Shown piece by piece: positions 14,665-22,690 of a DNA stretch of 26,284 nucleotides. Below the pieces are notes generated by a model. The model did no database searches and was not told the origin of the DNA. It saw nothing but the letters and a program-made list of their open reading frames with translations. This DNA comes from a virus. The stretch lies in the IMG/VR virus record IMGVR_UViG_3300027852_000157, positions 1-26,284 of that record, one strand, 5' to 3'. Both the position numbers and the translations under genes were made by a program. Numbering within the stretch: position 1 is the first letter of the stretch; each line of letters opens with the position of its first letter.

Positions 14665-14728
14665 CTATCAAAAAAAATGGAGTTACTATTATAAACATCA
14701 GTAACTCCAGCAATGCTCTATTTGATAG
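14665..14728 (+). repeat. Nested inverted repeats before the M-like gene
   Basis: Outer arms CTATCAAA (14665-14672) and TTTGATAG (14721-14728) enclose perfect inner arms GGAGTTACT (14679-14687) and AGTAACTCC (14700-14708) with a 12-base loop. The ribosome site GAAAGG follows at once. As RNA this makes a two-part hairpin at the 5' side of the tip genes. The inner arm sequesters a GGAG but the M ribosome site stays free. There is no T run, so it is not a terminator. Confidence 0.6.
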
Positions 14729-14744
14729 AGAAAGGATTAATATA

Positions 14745-15083
14745 ATGGCAGTACTTCCAACAAGCGCAAATATGACATCTGCAAACCTATCAGAGAGTTG
14801 CAGGGTGTTAACAAGTGGCTTTGGGGATGGTTATGAGCAAAGATTCACAGATGGCTTAAATATGATCAAGCAGACATTTAATGTAACCTACACTGATACG
14901 TCAACCAACATAAACACAATTTATGACTTCCTTAAAAATCTTGGGGGTGTGGATATTTTCCAATGGACTCCGCCTCGTCAGAGCACAGAATTAGATTGGA
15001 CTTGCGCGAAATGGAGTAGAAAGTTCGTTGGATCAGACGTTGATCAGTTGACCGCTACTTTTATTCAAGTATTTGATCTATAG
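14745..15083 (+). CDS. Minor tail protein, lambda gpM-like
   Basis: A 112-residue protein with the typical M layout: LTSGFGDGYEQRFTDGLN near the N-terminus, a central TFNVTYTD, FLKNLGGVDIFQWTPP, and a final basic segment WTCAKWSRKF. The DGYEQR and F-x-W-T-P-P motifs are the family signature. In lambda, M acts in formation of the tail tip after the tape measure and joins L, K, I and J. The gene follows the HNH insertion and the nested hairpin, and opens the uninterrupted M-L-K-I-J block. Confidence 0.88.
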   Translation: MAVLPTSANMTSANLSESCRVLTSGFGDGYEQRFTDGLNMIKQTFNVTYTDTSTNINTIYDFLKNLGGVDIFQWTPPRQSTELDWTCAKWSRKFVGSDVDQLTATFIQVFDL

Positions 15084-15091
15084 GAGATGTA

Positions 15092-15808
15092 ATGACCTTA
15101 AATAGTAAAATAGCAAGTGACGTTCAAAAATCAGATCTTGGGAAAGTAGTTTCTATGTATGAAATTGATGTAGATTCTACGATTTATCGGTTTGTCAATT
15201 CTACTGATGACGGATCATCTATAATATTTAACTCGAACACTTACGTTCCTATTGATATCAAAACAAGCGGCATGGGATCTTCTAACAATGGCAGATCAAA
15301 CAACCCAACATTTCAAATATCAAATGTAGAAAAAACACTTCAATCTGTCGTTGATGGTAACAATTATCTTCTTGGTTGTACATTAACACTTAGACGCACG
15401 CTTTATAAATACCTTGATGGTCAAGCAGGTGCCGACACAAATGCAATATTCCCTCTTGAGGTTCATATTTTTAATCAAATGAAAACCAAGAATAAGAATC
15501 TAATATCCTGGGCATTAACACCATATGTTAGCTTGGAAAAAATACAGTTACCAAAAAGAATATTTGTCAGAGACTATTGCCCATTTACCTATAGGTACTA
15601 TACAGGATCTGCCTTTGATTACACTGGCGTCTCTTGTCCATATACTGATACAAACTACTTCGATAAGTCTGGTAATCCATGCAGTGCAGCAGACGATAAT
15701 TGTGGTAGAAGGCTTACAGACTGTCGGCTTCGCTACCCTAACGATACGGATGAACTGGTTTTCGGTGGCTTCCAGGGCATTTTACGTGGAGGCAGTCAAT
15801 ATATTTAA
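15092..15808 (+). CDS. Minor tail protein, lambda gpL-like (Fe-S type)
   Basis: A 238-residue tip protein. The N-terminal half gives the beta domain (KVVSMYEIDVDSTIYRFVN, NSNTYVPIDIK, NNPTFQISNVEKTL). The C-terminal part carries five cysteines, C163, C182, C197, C204 and C211, in the pattern DYCPFTYRY...VSCPY...PCSAADDNCGRRLTDCRLRY, followed by FGGFQG. Lambda gpL holds an iron-sulfur cluster through cysteines in this region, and the G-R-R-L-x-D-C-R-L-R-Y stretch is characteristic. Which four of the five ligate a cluster here cannot be read from sequence alone. AGGAG lies before the ATG, eight bases after M. Confidence 0.9.
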   Translation: MTLNSKIASDVQKSDLGKVVSMYEIDVDSTIYRFVNSTDDGSSIIFNSNTYVPIDIKTSGMGSSNNGRSNNPTFQISNVEKTLQSVVDGNNYLLGCTLTLRRTLYKYLDGQAGADTNAIFPLEVHIFNQMKTKNKNLISWALTPYVSLEKIQLPKRIFVRDYCPFTYRYYTGSAFDYTGVSCPYTDTNYFDKSGNPCSAADDNCGRRLTDCRLRYPNDTDELVFGGFQGILRGGSQYI

Positions 15809-15832
15809 CAGATAAAATCAAGGATTAATATA

Positions 15833-16165
15833 ATGTATAATATTTCAGATAAGACAAAAAAAGATATCATAAAACATGCCACATTATGCTATCCCTACGA
15901 GAGCTGTGGCTTCATCATTGATGATAAGTATTATCCACAAATAAATATTGCAGATAGCCCAATAAGGGATTTTAAAATAGCTGATAGGGATTATATTAAA
16001 TACCATGGCAAGATAGATGCTGTTGTCCACTCACATATTAATTGTGAGTTTGCGTCTGGGGCTGATTTTAGACAACAGGCATGTATGGATATTCCTTGGT
16101 TAATCTTTAATATAAACGAATTTGGTGAATTGATAAATATTGTTGAGTTATCAAAGGAGATATAA
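15833..16165 (+). CDS. Tail assembly protein, lambda gpK-like JAB half only
   Basis: The 110 residues correspond to the N-terminal metallopeptidase-like (JAB1/MPN) half of lambda gpK. The JAMM pattern is complete: E23 in PYESCGF, H66 and H68 in VVHSHIN, and D78 in FASGADFRQQACMD. The NlpC/P60 peptidoglycan-hydrolase half found in lambda K is missing, and no such domain appears elsewhere in the window. The stop codon abuts the ATG of the next gene. The protein is placed correctly between L and I and should still act in tip assembly. Confidence 0.85.
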   Translation: MYNISDKTKKDIIKHATLCYPYESCGFIIDDKYYPQINIADSPIRDFKIADRDYIKYHGKIDAVVHSHINCEFASGADFRQQACMDIPWLIFNINEFGELINIVELSKEI

Positions 16166-16633
16166 ATGAAAAGTATTTATTTATTTGGTAGGCTTGGCAA
16201 ACAATTTGGGTTTAAGCACGAATTAAATGTTAATTCAGTTGAAGAAATGATTAGGGCAATGTCTGCAAATTATCCAAAATTTAAGACAGAGCTTAAAAAT
16301 GGCAAATATAATATCAAAAATGCAGGTGAATTTATGACATCTGATGAAATGAAAATGTCAAAATCCGGTGATTATTATATTATACCTGCTATTGAAGGAT
16401 CATTCTGGACTGCAATATTGATAGCTGTTGGAAGTATGGTTGCGAGCGTAGGGATAAGCCTGCTTCTTGCGCCGACACCTGTTGAAATCAAAGAAGAGGA
16501 TAGCTCAGACCTATTTGGGAATGATCTTAATAATATCAAAGAAGGGGTGTCAATACCACTTGTATATGGTGAAACTTTTATTGGATCAACAGTGGTAAGT
16601 ACCCAGGTTTTTATCGAAGATATAAGTGATTAG
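16166..16633 (+). CDS. Tail assembly protein, lambda gpI-like
   Basis: A 155-residue protein with the two-part structure of gpI. The first 80 or so residues (IYLFGRLGKQFGFKHELNVNSVEEMIRAMSANYPKF) are a ubiquitin-like fold. A hydrophobic segment AILIAVGSMVASVGISLLLAP (about 92-112) follows, then KEGVSIPLVYGETFIGSTVVSTQV. It is translated from the base after the K stop codon, with AAAGGAG in the end of K. In lambda this protein helps J fold or assemble and is absent from the finished particle. Confidence 0.88.
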   Translation: MKSIYLFGRLGKQFGFKHELNVNSVEEMIRAMSANYPKFKTELKNGKYNIKNAGEFMTSDEMKMSKSGDYYIIPAIEGSFWTAILIAVGSMVASVGISLLLAPTPVEIKEEDSSDLFGNDLNNIKEGVSIPLVYGETFIGSTVVSTQVFIEDISD

Positions 16634-16661
16634 TAAAAAATAAACAAGGAGAATTAATAAG

Positions 16662-19600
16662 ATGAGTTTAAAATCAACAGCATCAGTTATAATACACGAT
16701 GTTCTGTGTGAAGGCGAAATAGAAGGGTTTGCGAATACAACTCCAGAAGAAAGTGTCTTCCTTAATAAAACAGCCCTTACAGGCTCATATGAATTAGATT
16801 ATAAACTTGGCACACAAAGCCAGACAACTATAGCTGCATTGCCAAATACAAGCAATCCTGTCACCGTAAACACAGCATTGACATATAATAATCCAATAAC
16901 AAGATCAGTGACTAATCAAGATATAGATGACCTTGACATTATAATCCGGATTGATTCGCTTTATGATGTTTCAGCTAATGGTAATTATCAGAATGAATAT
17001 TTCGAGGTTGATATAGAAATATCTACGACAGCAGAGGGCGTTATTCAAACAAGGACAGCAAGGTTTACAGGCCAGACAAAGAAACCTTATCAAAGATTAT
17101 ATAAGATCGTTTCTCTTGGTACAATGGGGACTGCACCGTTTAGTATAAAATTAACAAGAACTACTGATGTGGAAACTATCCATGAGAGAGCAGTGATATC
17201 AGTATCTTGGGACTCTTACAATGAATTGATCAATGATAAGTTTACCCATCCTTATTCTGCCCATACTGTATTAAAACTAAACGCTAAAGACTATAATAAT
17301 ATTCCTGCAAGACAGTATAAAATCCAAGGATTAAAAGTTTATAGCCCAATTAATTATGATCCTGAAACAAGAATATATACAGGTACTTGGAATGGAAACA
17401 TGTATGCATCAAAAAGATATACCAATAATCCAGCCTGGATAATATGGGATCTATTAACTGATCCTATACATGGCCTTGGATATGATGAATCTTATATTGA
17501 TAAATGGGCATTATATACAATATCACAATATAACGATGTTGATGTTAATTACAGTAGAAAGAATGCTGATGGAAGTACCACAGCAGGAACTGAACCTCGG
17601 TTTACTTTTAATGGTGTATTAAACACAAGGAAGGATGCTCATCAGATATTAAATATTGTTTGTTCAAGTTGTAATGTTCAATATGCATGGTCTGGTAACA
17701 TTTTAACATTTTTCCAGGACTCTCCTGTTGATTATAGCTCAATTTTAACAAATGCTAATGTGCTTGATGGTAATTTTTCTTATGCATCAAATGCGTATTT
17801 AAATTTAATCACCCAGGTTGATGTTAAATGGATGGATTCTGACAATTTTGGCCAGGCAGCAGTTGAAACTGTTATCGCGGATCATGATGATATCCAGAAA
17901 TATGGGCTTAAAAAACTTACAATAACTGGTTATGGATGCACGTCCAGAAGTCAGGCAGCAAGATTAGGGAAATGGAAATTATATTCTGAATTACAACAAG
18001 GCGAGACGGTAACATTTGGAGTAGGTTTTGATCAATTAGATCTTAGCATTGGTGATGTTGTAGATATTTATGATGAGTTTTATTCAGGATCAACAGTATC
18101 AGGCAAAGTCGTCAGCTCAACAACTACTTCTTTGATAGTTGACAGGTCGATAGAAAATATTGGTACTGCTACAATTACAATGAGACAGCCTGATGGTACT
18201 CTGGTTGAAAGAGTACTTACTGATGCGACCGGAACTACCCTGGCATGGACAACTGCTGTAGACCCTGCACCACAATCTGGTAGTATATTCGGTATTAGAT
18301 CAAGCAGCTTGGCACCAAGAAAATTCAAAGTGACAAGCATTCAAAATAACAGCCTTGGCAACTATGATATTGGATGTGTTTTTTATGATGCTGATAAATG
18401 GACTGAGATTGAAACAGGTGTGCAATATCAAGAAACACCATATAGTAATTTACAAGATGGAGAAATAACAGCCCCGACTGATATATCAGCAACAGCATAT
18501 TCTTACGTTGATGGCGAAACTGGAGGTAGCTCATTTGGTGTTGATGTTGAGTGGACACATACAACAGACGATAGATTGGTAACTTATGATGTTCAAAATA
18601 GAGGTGATGTTGGAGAATGGGTTACATTAGGGCAAACAACTTCTAATTCTTATCAATGGTTAAACAGTGTTTCCGGTACGTTTGATTTTAGAGTGCGCAC
18701 TATTGCTGATAACAGCTTAACATCTGACTGGTTAACTGTAAATAATATTGTTACAAATGGAAGCCCTTCAGCATGTGAGGCTCCAACAGCGTTGATTTGT
18801 CTTGACTCTGGTAGTACAACTTTTGATGGTAGAGATTGCGAAGTATCCTGGACTCATATTGACCTTACAGATGTTGATAATAGACATTTTAAGGATTATC
18901 AAATAGAGGTTATGACGACTGCTGATGTTAATCTTAGATATATATACACTACTGAAAATAATTTTGTGTATACCTATCAAATGAATGAAGAAGATAACTC
19001 AGGGACAGCAATCAGGAATCCAAAGTTTAAAGTTTGGTCAAGGGATGTTTATGATACATTAAATACAACGCCTGCAACTCTTTTGGCAACTAATCCACAA
19101 CCAAGTATGACTGGATTAACACCTACAGTTACAGCCCTGGTAAATGGATTATCTGTTAGCTGGAGTGCTATTAATCCAACAGATAACGATATAATATACT
19201 ATGAGGTTCTTTGTGATACAAATGCTACGCCTACTCATATTTTTCAAAGGGCAGGATCAACTGAAATTATAAGTTATTATTATGGGCTTAGTCCTGATAG
19301 TACTTATTATGCCCGCGTAAGACCTGTTGATGCTTTTGGAAATGGGACATATTCCAATGTGGCAAGTACAACACCTTTAGTGATTCCTGCTATTAATATC
19401 ACAGAGGAACTTACTCAGAATCAGCATTGGACAGATATGGAAAGTCATACAGAAGCAGCGCTGTCTGTCTTGTATGATGGTACTAAAGATTCAGGAGGGA
19501 TCGCATATGCAGCAGGAGCTTGGAGGTGGATACAAATTCAATACGCCCTTGATTATCTTATTGACAGGGTTTTATTTTGGACGAGCGCCACAGTGCAGTG

Positions 19601-20570
19601 TTATATTGGATATTCTAATGATAATGTTACCTGGAATTACCTTAAAGCTGAAACTGATCATACATTAACAGATAATACATGGGTTGCAGCTACAAGTCAG
19701 AGTGATGCTGAAGCTAATTATTTTAGTGCTACAGGGTCTGGTCAGCATTATGGGTTTTTCCCGAATATGACAACAGCCAGATATGTAAGGCTTTATATTA
19801 ATGGAGCGCACACTATGTACGAATTGAAATTCTGTAGAGAAGTCGTTGCGGAGCAAATAGTCTGTGAAACATTATCAGCTATATCAGTTGATTGCGGAAC
19901 ACTTACTGCTGGAGCTTTACAGTCGACTAATTATAGTGCTACAGCCGGTATGCAAATTGACCTTGATAATGAAACTATAATATGTGGTGGAAGCACAACC
20001 CCAGAACTTGAGTATGATGGTACTGATTTAACGTTGCGAGGAGCTCTTGTTGCAGGTGAAATAAAATCACCAGACTATAGCACTACAGAAGGATTTCATA
20101 TTGACTTAGAAAATGAATATATTACAATTGGAGGTAGCGGTGCAAATTGTAAATTAAGATTTGATGGAACAGATCTTACAATTTATGGAGACACAATTAT
20201 TCATGGTGATTCAGTTGTCACAGGTACATTAAGTGGGTCAAAAATCATTACAGGTACCTTACAGGCAAACAGGATTGTTACTAACTCTATCACTGCTGAT
20301 AGGGTTTATAGTAATGCTGGAATAAATGACCAACAGCTTAATTATGCCTATCAAAGTGACATGGGTCAATTAGGTAGTATTGGGAGTGGTTATGTAACGC
20401 ATAACACAGGCCGATATGCTGCATCTAATGTTTGGCTAACAAATTCAACGACTTCAAATGATCTTTATGATGAAGTCAACTGGCTTTTTGTTAGCCATAT
20501 TGCTAACAACACTACTAATTTTGAATGGTCTATGCAAGTTAATCATTATCTCAGTTGTTGTTGTGTTTAA
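16662..20570 (+). CDS. Tail tip / host specificity protein, lambda gpJ-like, with discoidin-like domain
   Basis: At 1302 residues this is the largest gene and the central tip protein that contacts the receptor. The N-terminus (DVLCEGEIEGFANTTPEESVFLNKTAL) and the hub domain, with NNPAWIIWDLLTDPIHGLGYDE (about 257-278), are classic J. Fibronectin type III-like segments cover about 600-695 and 816-908. A domain at about 910-1058 matches the insertions in tube paralogues C and D: SNDNVTW, DHTLTDNT, GFFPNMTTARYVRLYI and TMYELKF. A duplicated segment IDLDNETI/IDLENEYI with YDGTDLTLRG/FDGTDLTIYG follows. The protein ends in three consecutive cysteines. AAGGAG precedes the ATG. Confidence 0.92.
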   Translation: MSLKSTASVIIHDVLCEGEIEGFANTTPEESVFLNKTALTGSYELDYKLGTQSQTTIAALPNTSNPVTVNTALTYNNPITRSVTNQDIDDLDIIIRIDSLYDVSANGNYQNEYFEVDIEISTTAEGVIQTRTARFTGQTKKPYQRLYKIVSLGTMGTAPFSIKLTRTTDVETIHERAVISVSWDSYNELINDKFTHPYSAHTVLKLNAKDYNNIPARQYKIQGLKVYSPINYDPETRIYTGTWNGNMYASKRYTNNPAWIIWDLLTDPIHGLGYDESYIDKWALYTISQYNDVDVNYSRKNADGSTTAGTEPRFTFNGVLNTRKDAHQILNIVCSSCNVQYAWSGNILTFFQDSPVDYSSILTNANVLDGNFSYASNAYLNLITQVDVKWMDSDNFGQAAVETVIADHDDIQKYGLKKLTITGYGCTSRSQAARLGKWKLYSELQQGETVTFGVGFDQLDLSIGDVVDIYDEFYSGSTVSGKVVSSTTTSLIVDRSIENIGTATITMRQPDGTLVERVLTDATGTTLAWTTAVDPAPQSGSIFGIRSSSLAPRKFKVTSIQNNSLGNYDIGCVFYDADKWTEIETGVQYQETPYSNLQDGEITAPTDISATAYSYVDGETGGSSFGVDVEWTHTTDDRLVTYDVQNRGDVGEWVTLGQTTSNSYQWLNSVSGTFDFRVRTIADNSLTSDWLTVNNIVTNGSPSACEAPTALICLDSGSTTFDGRDCEVSWTHIDLTDVDNRHFKDYQIEVMTTADVNLRYIYTTENNFVYTYQMNEEDNSGTAIRNPKFKVWSRDVYDTLNTTPATLLATNPQPSMTGLTPTVTALVNGLSVSWSAINPTDNDIIYYEVLCDTNATPTHIFQRAGSTEIISYYYGLSPDSTYYARVRPVDAFGNGTYSNVASTTPLVIPAINITEELTQNQHWTDMESHTEAALSVLYDGTKDSGGIAYAAGAWRWIQIQYALDYLIDRVLFWTSATVQCYIGYSNDNVTWNYLKAETDHTLTDNTWVAATSQSDAEANYFSATGSGQHYGFFPNMTTARYVRLYINGAHTMYELKFCREVVAEQIVCETLSAISVDCGTLTAGALQSTNYSATAGMQIDLDNETIICGGSTTPELEYDGTDLTLRGALVAGEIKSPDYSTTEGFHIDLENEYITIGGSGANCKLRFDGTDLTIYGDTIIHGDSVVTGTLSGSKIITGTLQANRIVTNSITADRVYSNAGINDQQLNYAYQSDMGQLGSIGSGYVTHNTGRYAASNVWLTNSTTSNDLYDEVNWLFVSHIANNTTNFEWSMQVNHYLSCCCV

Positions 20571-20586
20571 AAAGGAGTAAAAAAAA

Positions 20587-21156
20587 ATGGTAAAAAAATT
20601 ATATGTTTTAGATACTGGCGAAATACTAAATAGTTGTATTTGGCCTGGAAAGAATTATGATCCTTGTCCTGATGATGTTATAAAATTCAAAAGAGATGGC
20701 GTTGAACATACTGCCCATGGTTTTGTTGTAGAACAAAAACAAGGGTTTGATTTCAAAAAAGACGAGTTAGTTCGTAATTGTCCTGCTGAACGTAGGTGGA
20801 GTCACACAAAAGATAATCTGTGTTATAGAAAAAATGTACGCAGTGAGATTAAAGACAATAAAATATTAAGAATACCAACAACTGAATTTAATTTTACAAT
20901 TGTACATAATAAGAAAGTCACAGCAGATTGGAAAAACATTCCAAAGGGATCAAAAAACAATAAAACTATTGACCTGGTAAATTTAGAAGATGGGCACCAC
21001 ACTATTATTTTAGAACCATATGACAAAAAACATGCTATGCAAATACTTTCATTTGTTGTAAAAAATGGGAAAACAAAAAATCAGCCCAAGCTTGAATTAA
21101 AGTCAAAAACAAAAGACTTTAAAAGAACAAAAGCCTTAAATGTAATACCTTCTTGA
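20587..21156 (+). CDS. Hypothetical protein downstream of J
   Basis: A 189-residue, lysine-rich protein that I do not recognise. AAGGAG lies ahead of the ATG, 16 bases after the J stop. The N-terminal half holds cysteines (SCIWPGKNYDPCPDD, NCPAERRWSHTKDNLCYRK); the middle reads as beta strands (TEFNFTIVHNKKVTADWKNIP, DGHHTIILEPYD); the C-terminus is basic. A domain of the type N-x-x-x-V-x-A-D-W followed by a paired strand resembles short Ig-like repeats but this is only an impression. Position suggests a tail-tip accessory or fibre part. The stop codon TGA lies within the -35 box of the next promoter. Confidence 0.7.
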   Translation: MVKKLYVLDTGEILNSCIWPGKNYDPCPDDVIKFKRDGVEHTAHGFVVEQKQGFDFKKDELVRNCPAERRWSHTKDNLCYRKNVRSEIKDNKILRIPTTEFNFTIVHNKKVTADWKNIPKGSKNNKTIDLVNLEDGHHTIILEPYDKKHAMQILSFVVKNGKTKNQPKLELKSKTKDFKRTKALNVIPS

Positions 21157-21181
21157 CAACATATAATAAACATGTTATACT
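21153..21181 (+). promoter_or_regulatory. Promoter of the HNH-AP2 gene
   Basis: TTGACA (21153-21158), 17-bp spacer, TATACT (21176-21181) with TGT before it. The -35 overlaps the stop codon of the upstream gene. A 14-bp perfect inverted repeat starts three bases before the -10 and runs to the ribosome site. Confidence 0.8.
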
Positions 21182-21205
21182 TATTAGTTGATAATAAGTA
21201 TAACA
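21173..21205 (+). promoter_or_regulatory. Perfect 14-bp inverted repeat over the -10 box and leader
   Basis: TGTTATACTTATTA (21173-21186) and TAATAAGTATAACA (21192-21205) are perfect complements around five bases. The left arm holds the -10 box and likely start point; the right arm ends against AAAGGAG. It may be an operator, or a hairpin at the 5' end of the HNH message that limits ribosome access. Confidence 0.72.
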
Positions 21206-21218
21206 AAGGAGATAAAAT

Positions 21219-21761
21219 TTGATAATATCAAATAGACAACAACAAGAGTCATATGATTATTTACATAAGCTTTTTGATTATGACGGGCAAAACCTGATTT
21301 GGAAGGTGAATAGACAAGGCACAAAAGGTATAAACTCTATTGCTGGCACTAAAGATAAAGATGGTTATATTGTCATACGTCTTGATAATAAAGCTTATAA
21401 AGCGCACAGATTAATTTGGATGTTCGTCAATGGCTATATGCCAGAGAATAGTTTAGATCATATTAACAGGATTAAAACAGATAACCGAATTGAGAATCTT
21501 AGAGAAGTATCAAACCAATGTAATATACAGAATGCTGGTATGTGGTCAAGTAATACGTCTGGCATAAAGGGAGTATCTTGGCACAAACAGACTAAAAAAT
21601 GGGTAGCACATATAAAAGTTAATCAGAAAGCTAAACATCTTGGCAGATTTGTCAATAAGATAGACGCAGCCAAAGCAAGGTATCAAGCAGAAATAAAATA
21701 TAATTGGCAATCGTGTGAAGCTGGTGGCTCATCAGCGAAGCAGTTTATTAATAACAATTAA
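21219..21761 (+). CDS. HNH homing endonuclease with AP2-like domain
   Basis: A 180-residue free-standing endonuclease of the HNH-AP2 type found as mobile genes in phages. The nuclease core is AHRLIWMFVNGYMPENSLDHINRIKTDNRIENLRE (about 62-96; H63, D80-H81, N83, N89, N93). A C-terminal AP2-like DNA-binding domain follows (about 112-162: SNTSGIKGVSWHKQTKKWVAHIKV, HLGRFVNKIDAAKARYQAEIKYN). The start is TTG at 21219, seven bases after AAAGGAG. The product would nick or cut a cognate site and promote its own copying into sister phages. It has its own promoter, interrupts the tail-fibre region, and is closely related to the gene at 25604. Confidence 0.9.
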   Translation: MIISNRQQQESYDYLHKLFDYDGQNLIWKVNRQGTKGINSIAGTKDKDGYIVIRLDNKAYKAHRLIWMFVNGYMPENSLDHINRIKTDNRIENLREVSNQCNIQNAGMWSSNTSGIKGVSWHKQTKKWVAHIKVNQKAKHLGRFVNKIDAAKARYQAEIKYNWQSCEAGGSSAKQFINNN

Positions 21762-21782
21762 TCCAAAAAAAGGAGGTAGATT

Positions 21783-22097
21783 GTGAAGATAAAAATAGGT
21801 CGCAAGAATAAGATTTATAAGACTGAAATGCTTAAGGGTATTTTAATTCCAGAAATAAAAAAGGATGAAGAGATTTCAAAGAAATACTTTTACAACGAAT
21901 CAGGCTTGTTAACTATTTTTGATGTTACTGCTGTAACAATTGCTCCTGGCGAGGCTATCAAAAAAAGAACTGGGCATATCGTAAGCAAAGAAGAATTAGA
22001 TGTTATTCTGGAAGATATTGAAGCAGCTAAGGCGGAAAAGCTTGCAGAAAAACTTGCAACAAAAGAAGCCGAAAAAGAAGAAATAATAATTAATTAG
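21783..22097 (+). CDS. Hypothetical small protein with charged C-terminal helix
   Basis: A 104-residue protein starting at GTG 21783 after AGGAGG. Not recognised. The first half (KIKIGRKNKIYKTEMLKGILIPEI...YNESGLLTIFDVTAVTIAPGEAIKKRTG) could be a small beta unit; the end is a strongly charged helix (KEELDVILEDIEAAKAEKLAEKLATKEAEKEE), probably a coiled coil. It lies between the HNH gene and the GC-rich hairpin. It may be a fibre linker or chaperone, but nothing in the sequence decides this. Confidence 0.65.
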   Translation: MKIKIGRKNKIYKTEMLKGILIPEIKKDEEISKKYFYNESGLLTIFDVTAVTIAPGEAIKKRTGHIVSKEELDVILEDIEAAKAEKLAEKLATKEAEKEEIIIN

Positions 22098-22107
22098 ATA
22101 TAATTAT

Positions 22108-22173
22108 GGTGTCGTACGCGAACCTTTTAACGTTTTGTGGTATATAGTGCTGAAAGAATCGCGCTGCGACACC
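22108..22173 (+). ncRNA. GC-rich hairpin element of unknown function
   Basis: GGTGTCGTACGCGA (22108-22121) pairs with TCGCGCTGCGACACC (22159-22173) in 14 pairs with one G-U and one bulged C, around a 37-base loop. It is the most GC-rich short stretch noticed in this AT-rich window. It is followed by AAAAAAGGAGG and the next ATG. The run after the stem is A, not T, so it does not terminate plus-strand transcripts; read on the minus strand the T run lies before the stem. A structured RNA or a cis DNA element is likely; no known family is recognised. Confidence 0.65.
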
Positions 22174-22193
22174 AAAAAAGGAGGTAATTTATC

Positions 22194-22664
22194 ATGTTAG
22201 CGAGTGATCTTTGGATACATTCAGGGTTTTTATATTCAGAAAGTACGACACAAGAAAATATTGCAAGCCTATATAATAAACCAACATCAAGTAAACATTA
22301 TAAAGTGCAGCATATAGAGTTTTTTAATTATGTACCACGCAACCTTGATCCTGCTGTTTATATAACCACTATTGCTGATGGAGAATTTGATACAGGAGCA
22401 TTTGAATATCCAGCAAGACGTATGGTTAATTGGACAGAAGAAAACCAAAATATAAGTTTCTTCTGGAAAAATGGTCATAATTTTCAGAGCTATTATGGTA
22501 TTAATGGCTGGCTTATAGAGCAGTATTTATTCAAAGATACTTCAAGTTATTGCAATGGATTAATAATTAAGCCTGGTGATGCATTAAGCTTCTCTGGCGC
22601 ATCTTCAACTGGAATGGATTTTTTAATCACATTAAAAATTATTATAAGCGAAGAAAGCTCATAA
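22194..22664 (+). CDS. Hypothetical tail/fibre-region protein
   Basis: A 156-residue protein with a strong ribosome site (GGAGG) directly after the GC-rich hairpin. Not recognised. The composition, rich in Ser, Tyr, Phe and Trp with few charges, and the C-terminal strand pattern (GLIIKPGDALSFSGASSTGMDFLITLKIIIS) point to an all-beta virion protein. The segment PGDALSFSG resembles the beta-turn edge of phage virion or fibre head domains. Position between J and the lysis-like gene supports a host-recognition accessory. Confidence 0.65.
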   Translation: MLASDLWIHSGFLYSESTTQENIASLYNKPTSSKHYKVQHIEFFNYVPRNLDPAVYITTIADGEFDTGAFEYPARRMVNWTEENQNISFFWKNGHNFQSYYGINGWLIEQYLFKDTSSYCNGLIIKPGDALSFSGASSTGMDFLITLKIIISEESS

Positions 22665-22690
22665 TTTAATTTATAGGAAAAGGAGGCTTT

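Noticed and set aside
22108-22173. GC-rich hairpin as a diversity-generating retroelement signal or a terminator
   Set aside because: No reverse transcriptase or template repeat is visible in the window, the loop is too large for the known element, and no T run follows the stem.
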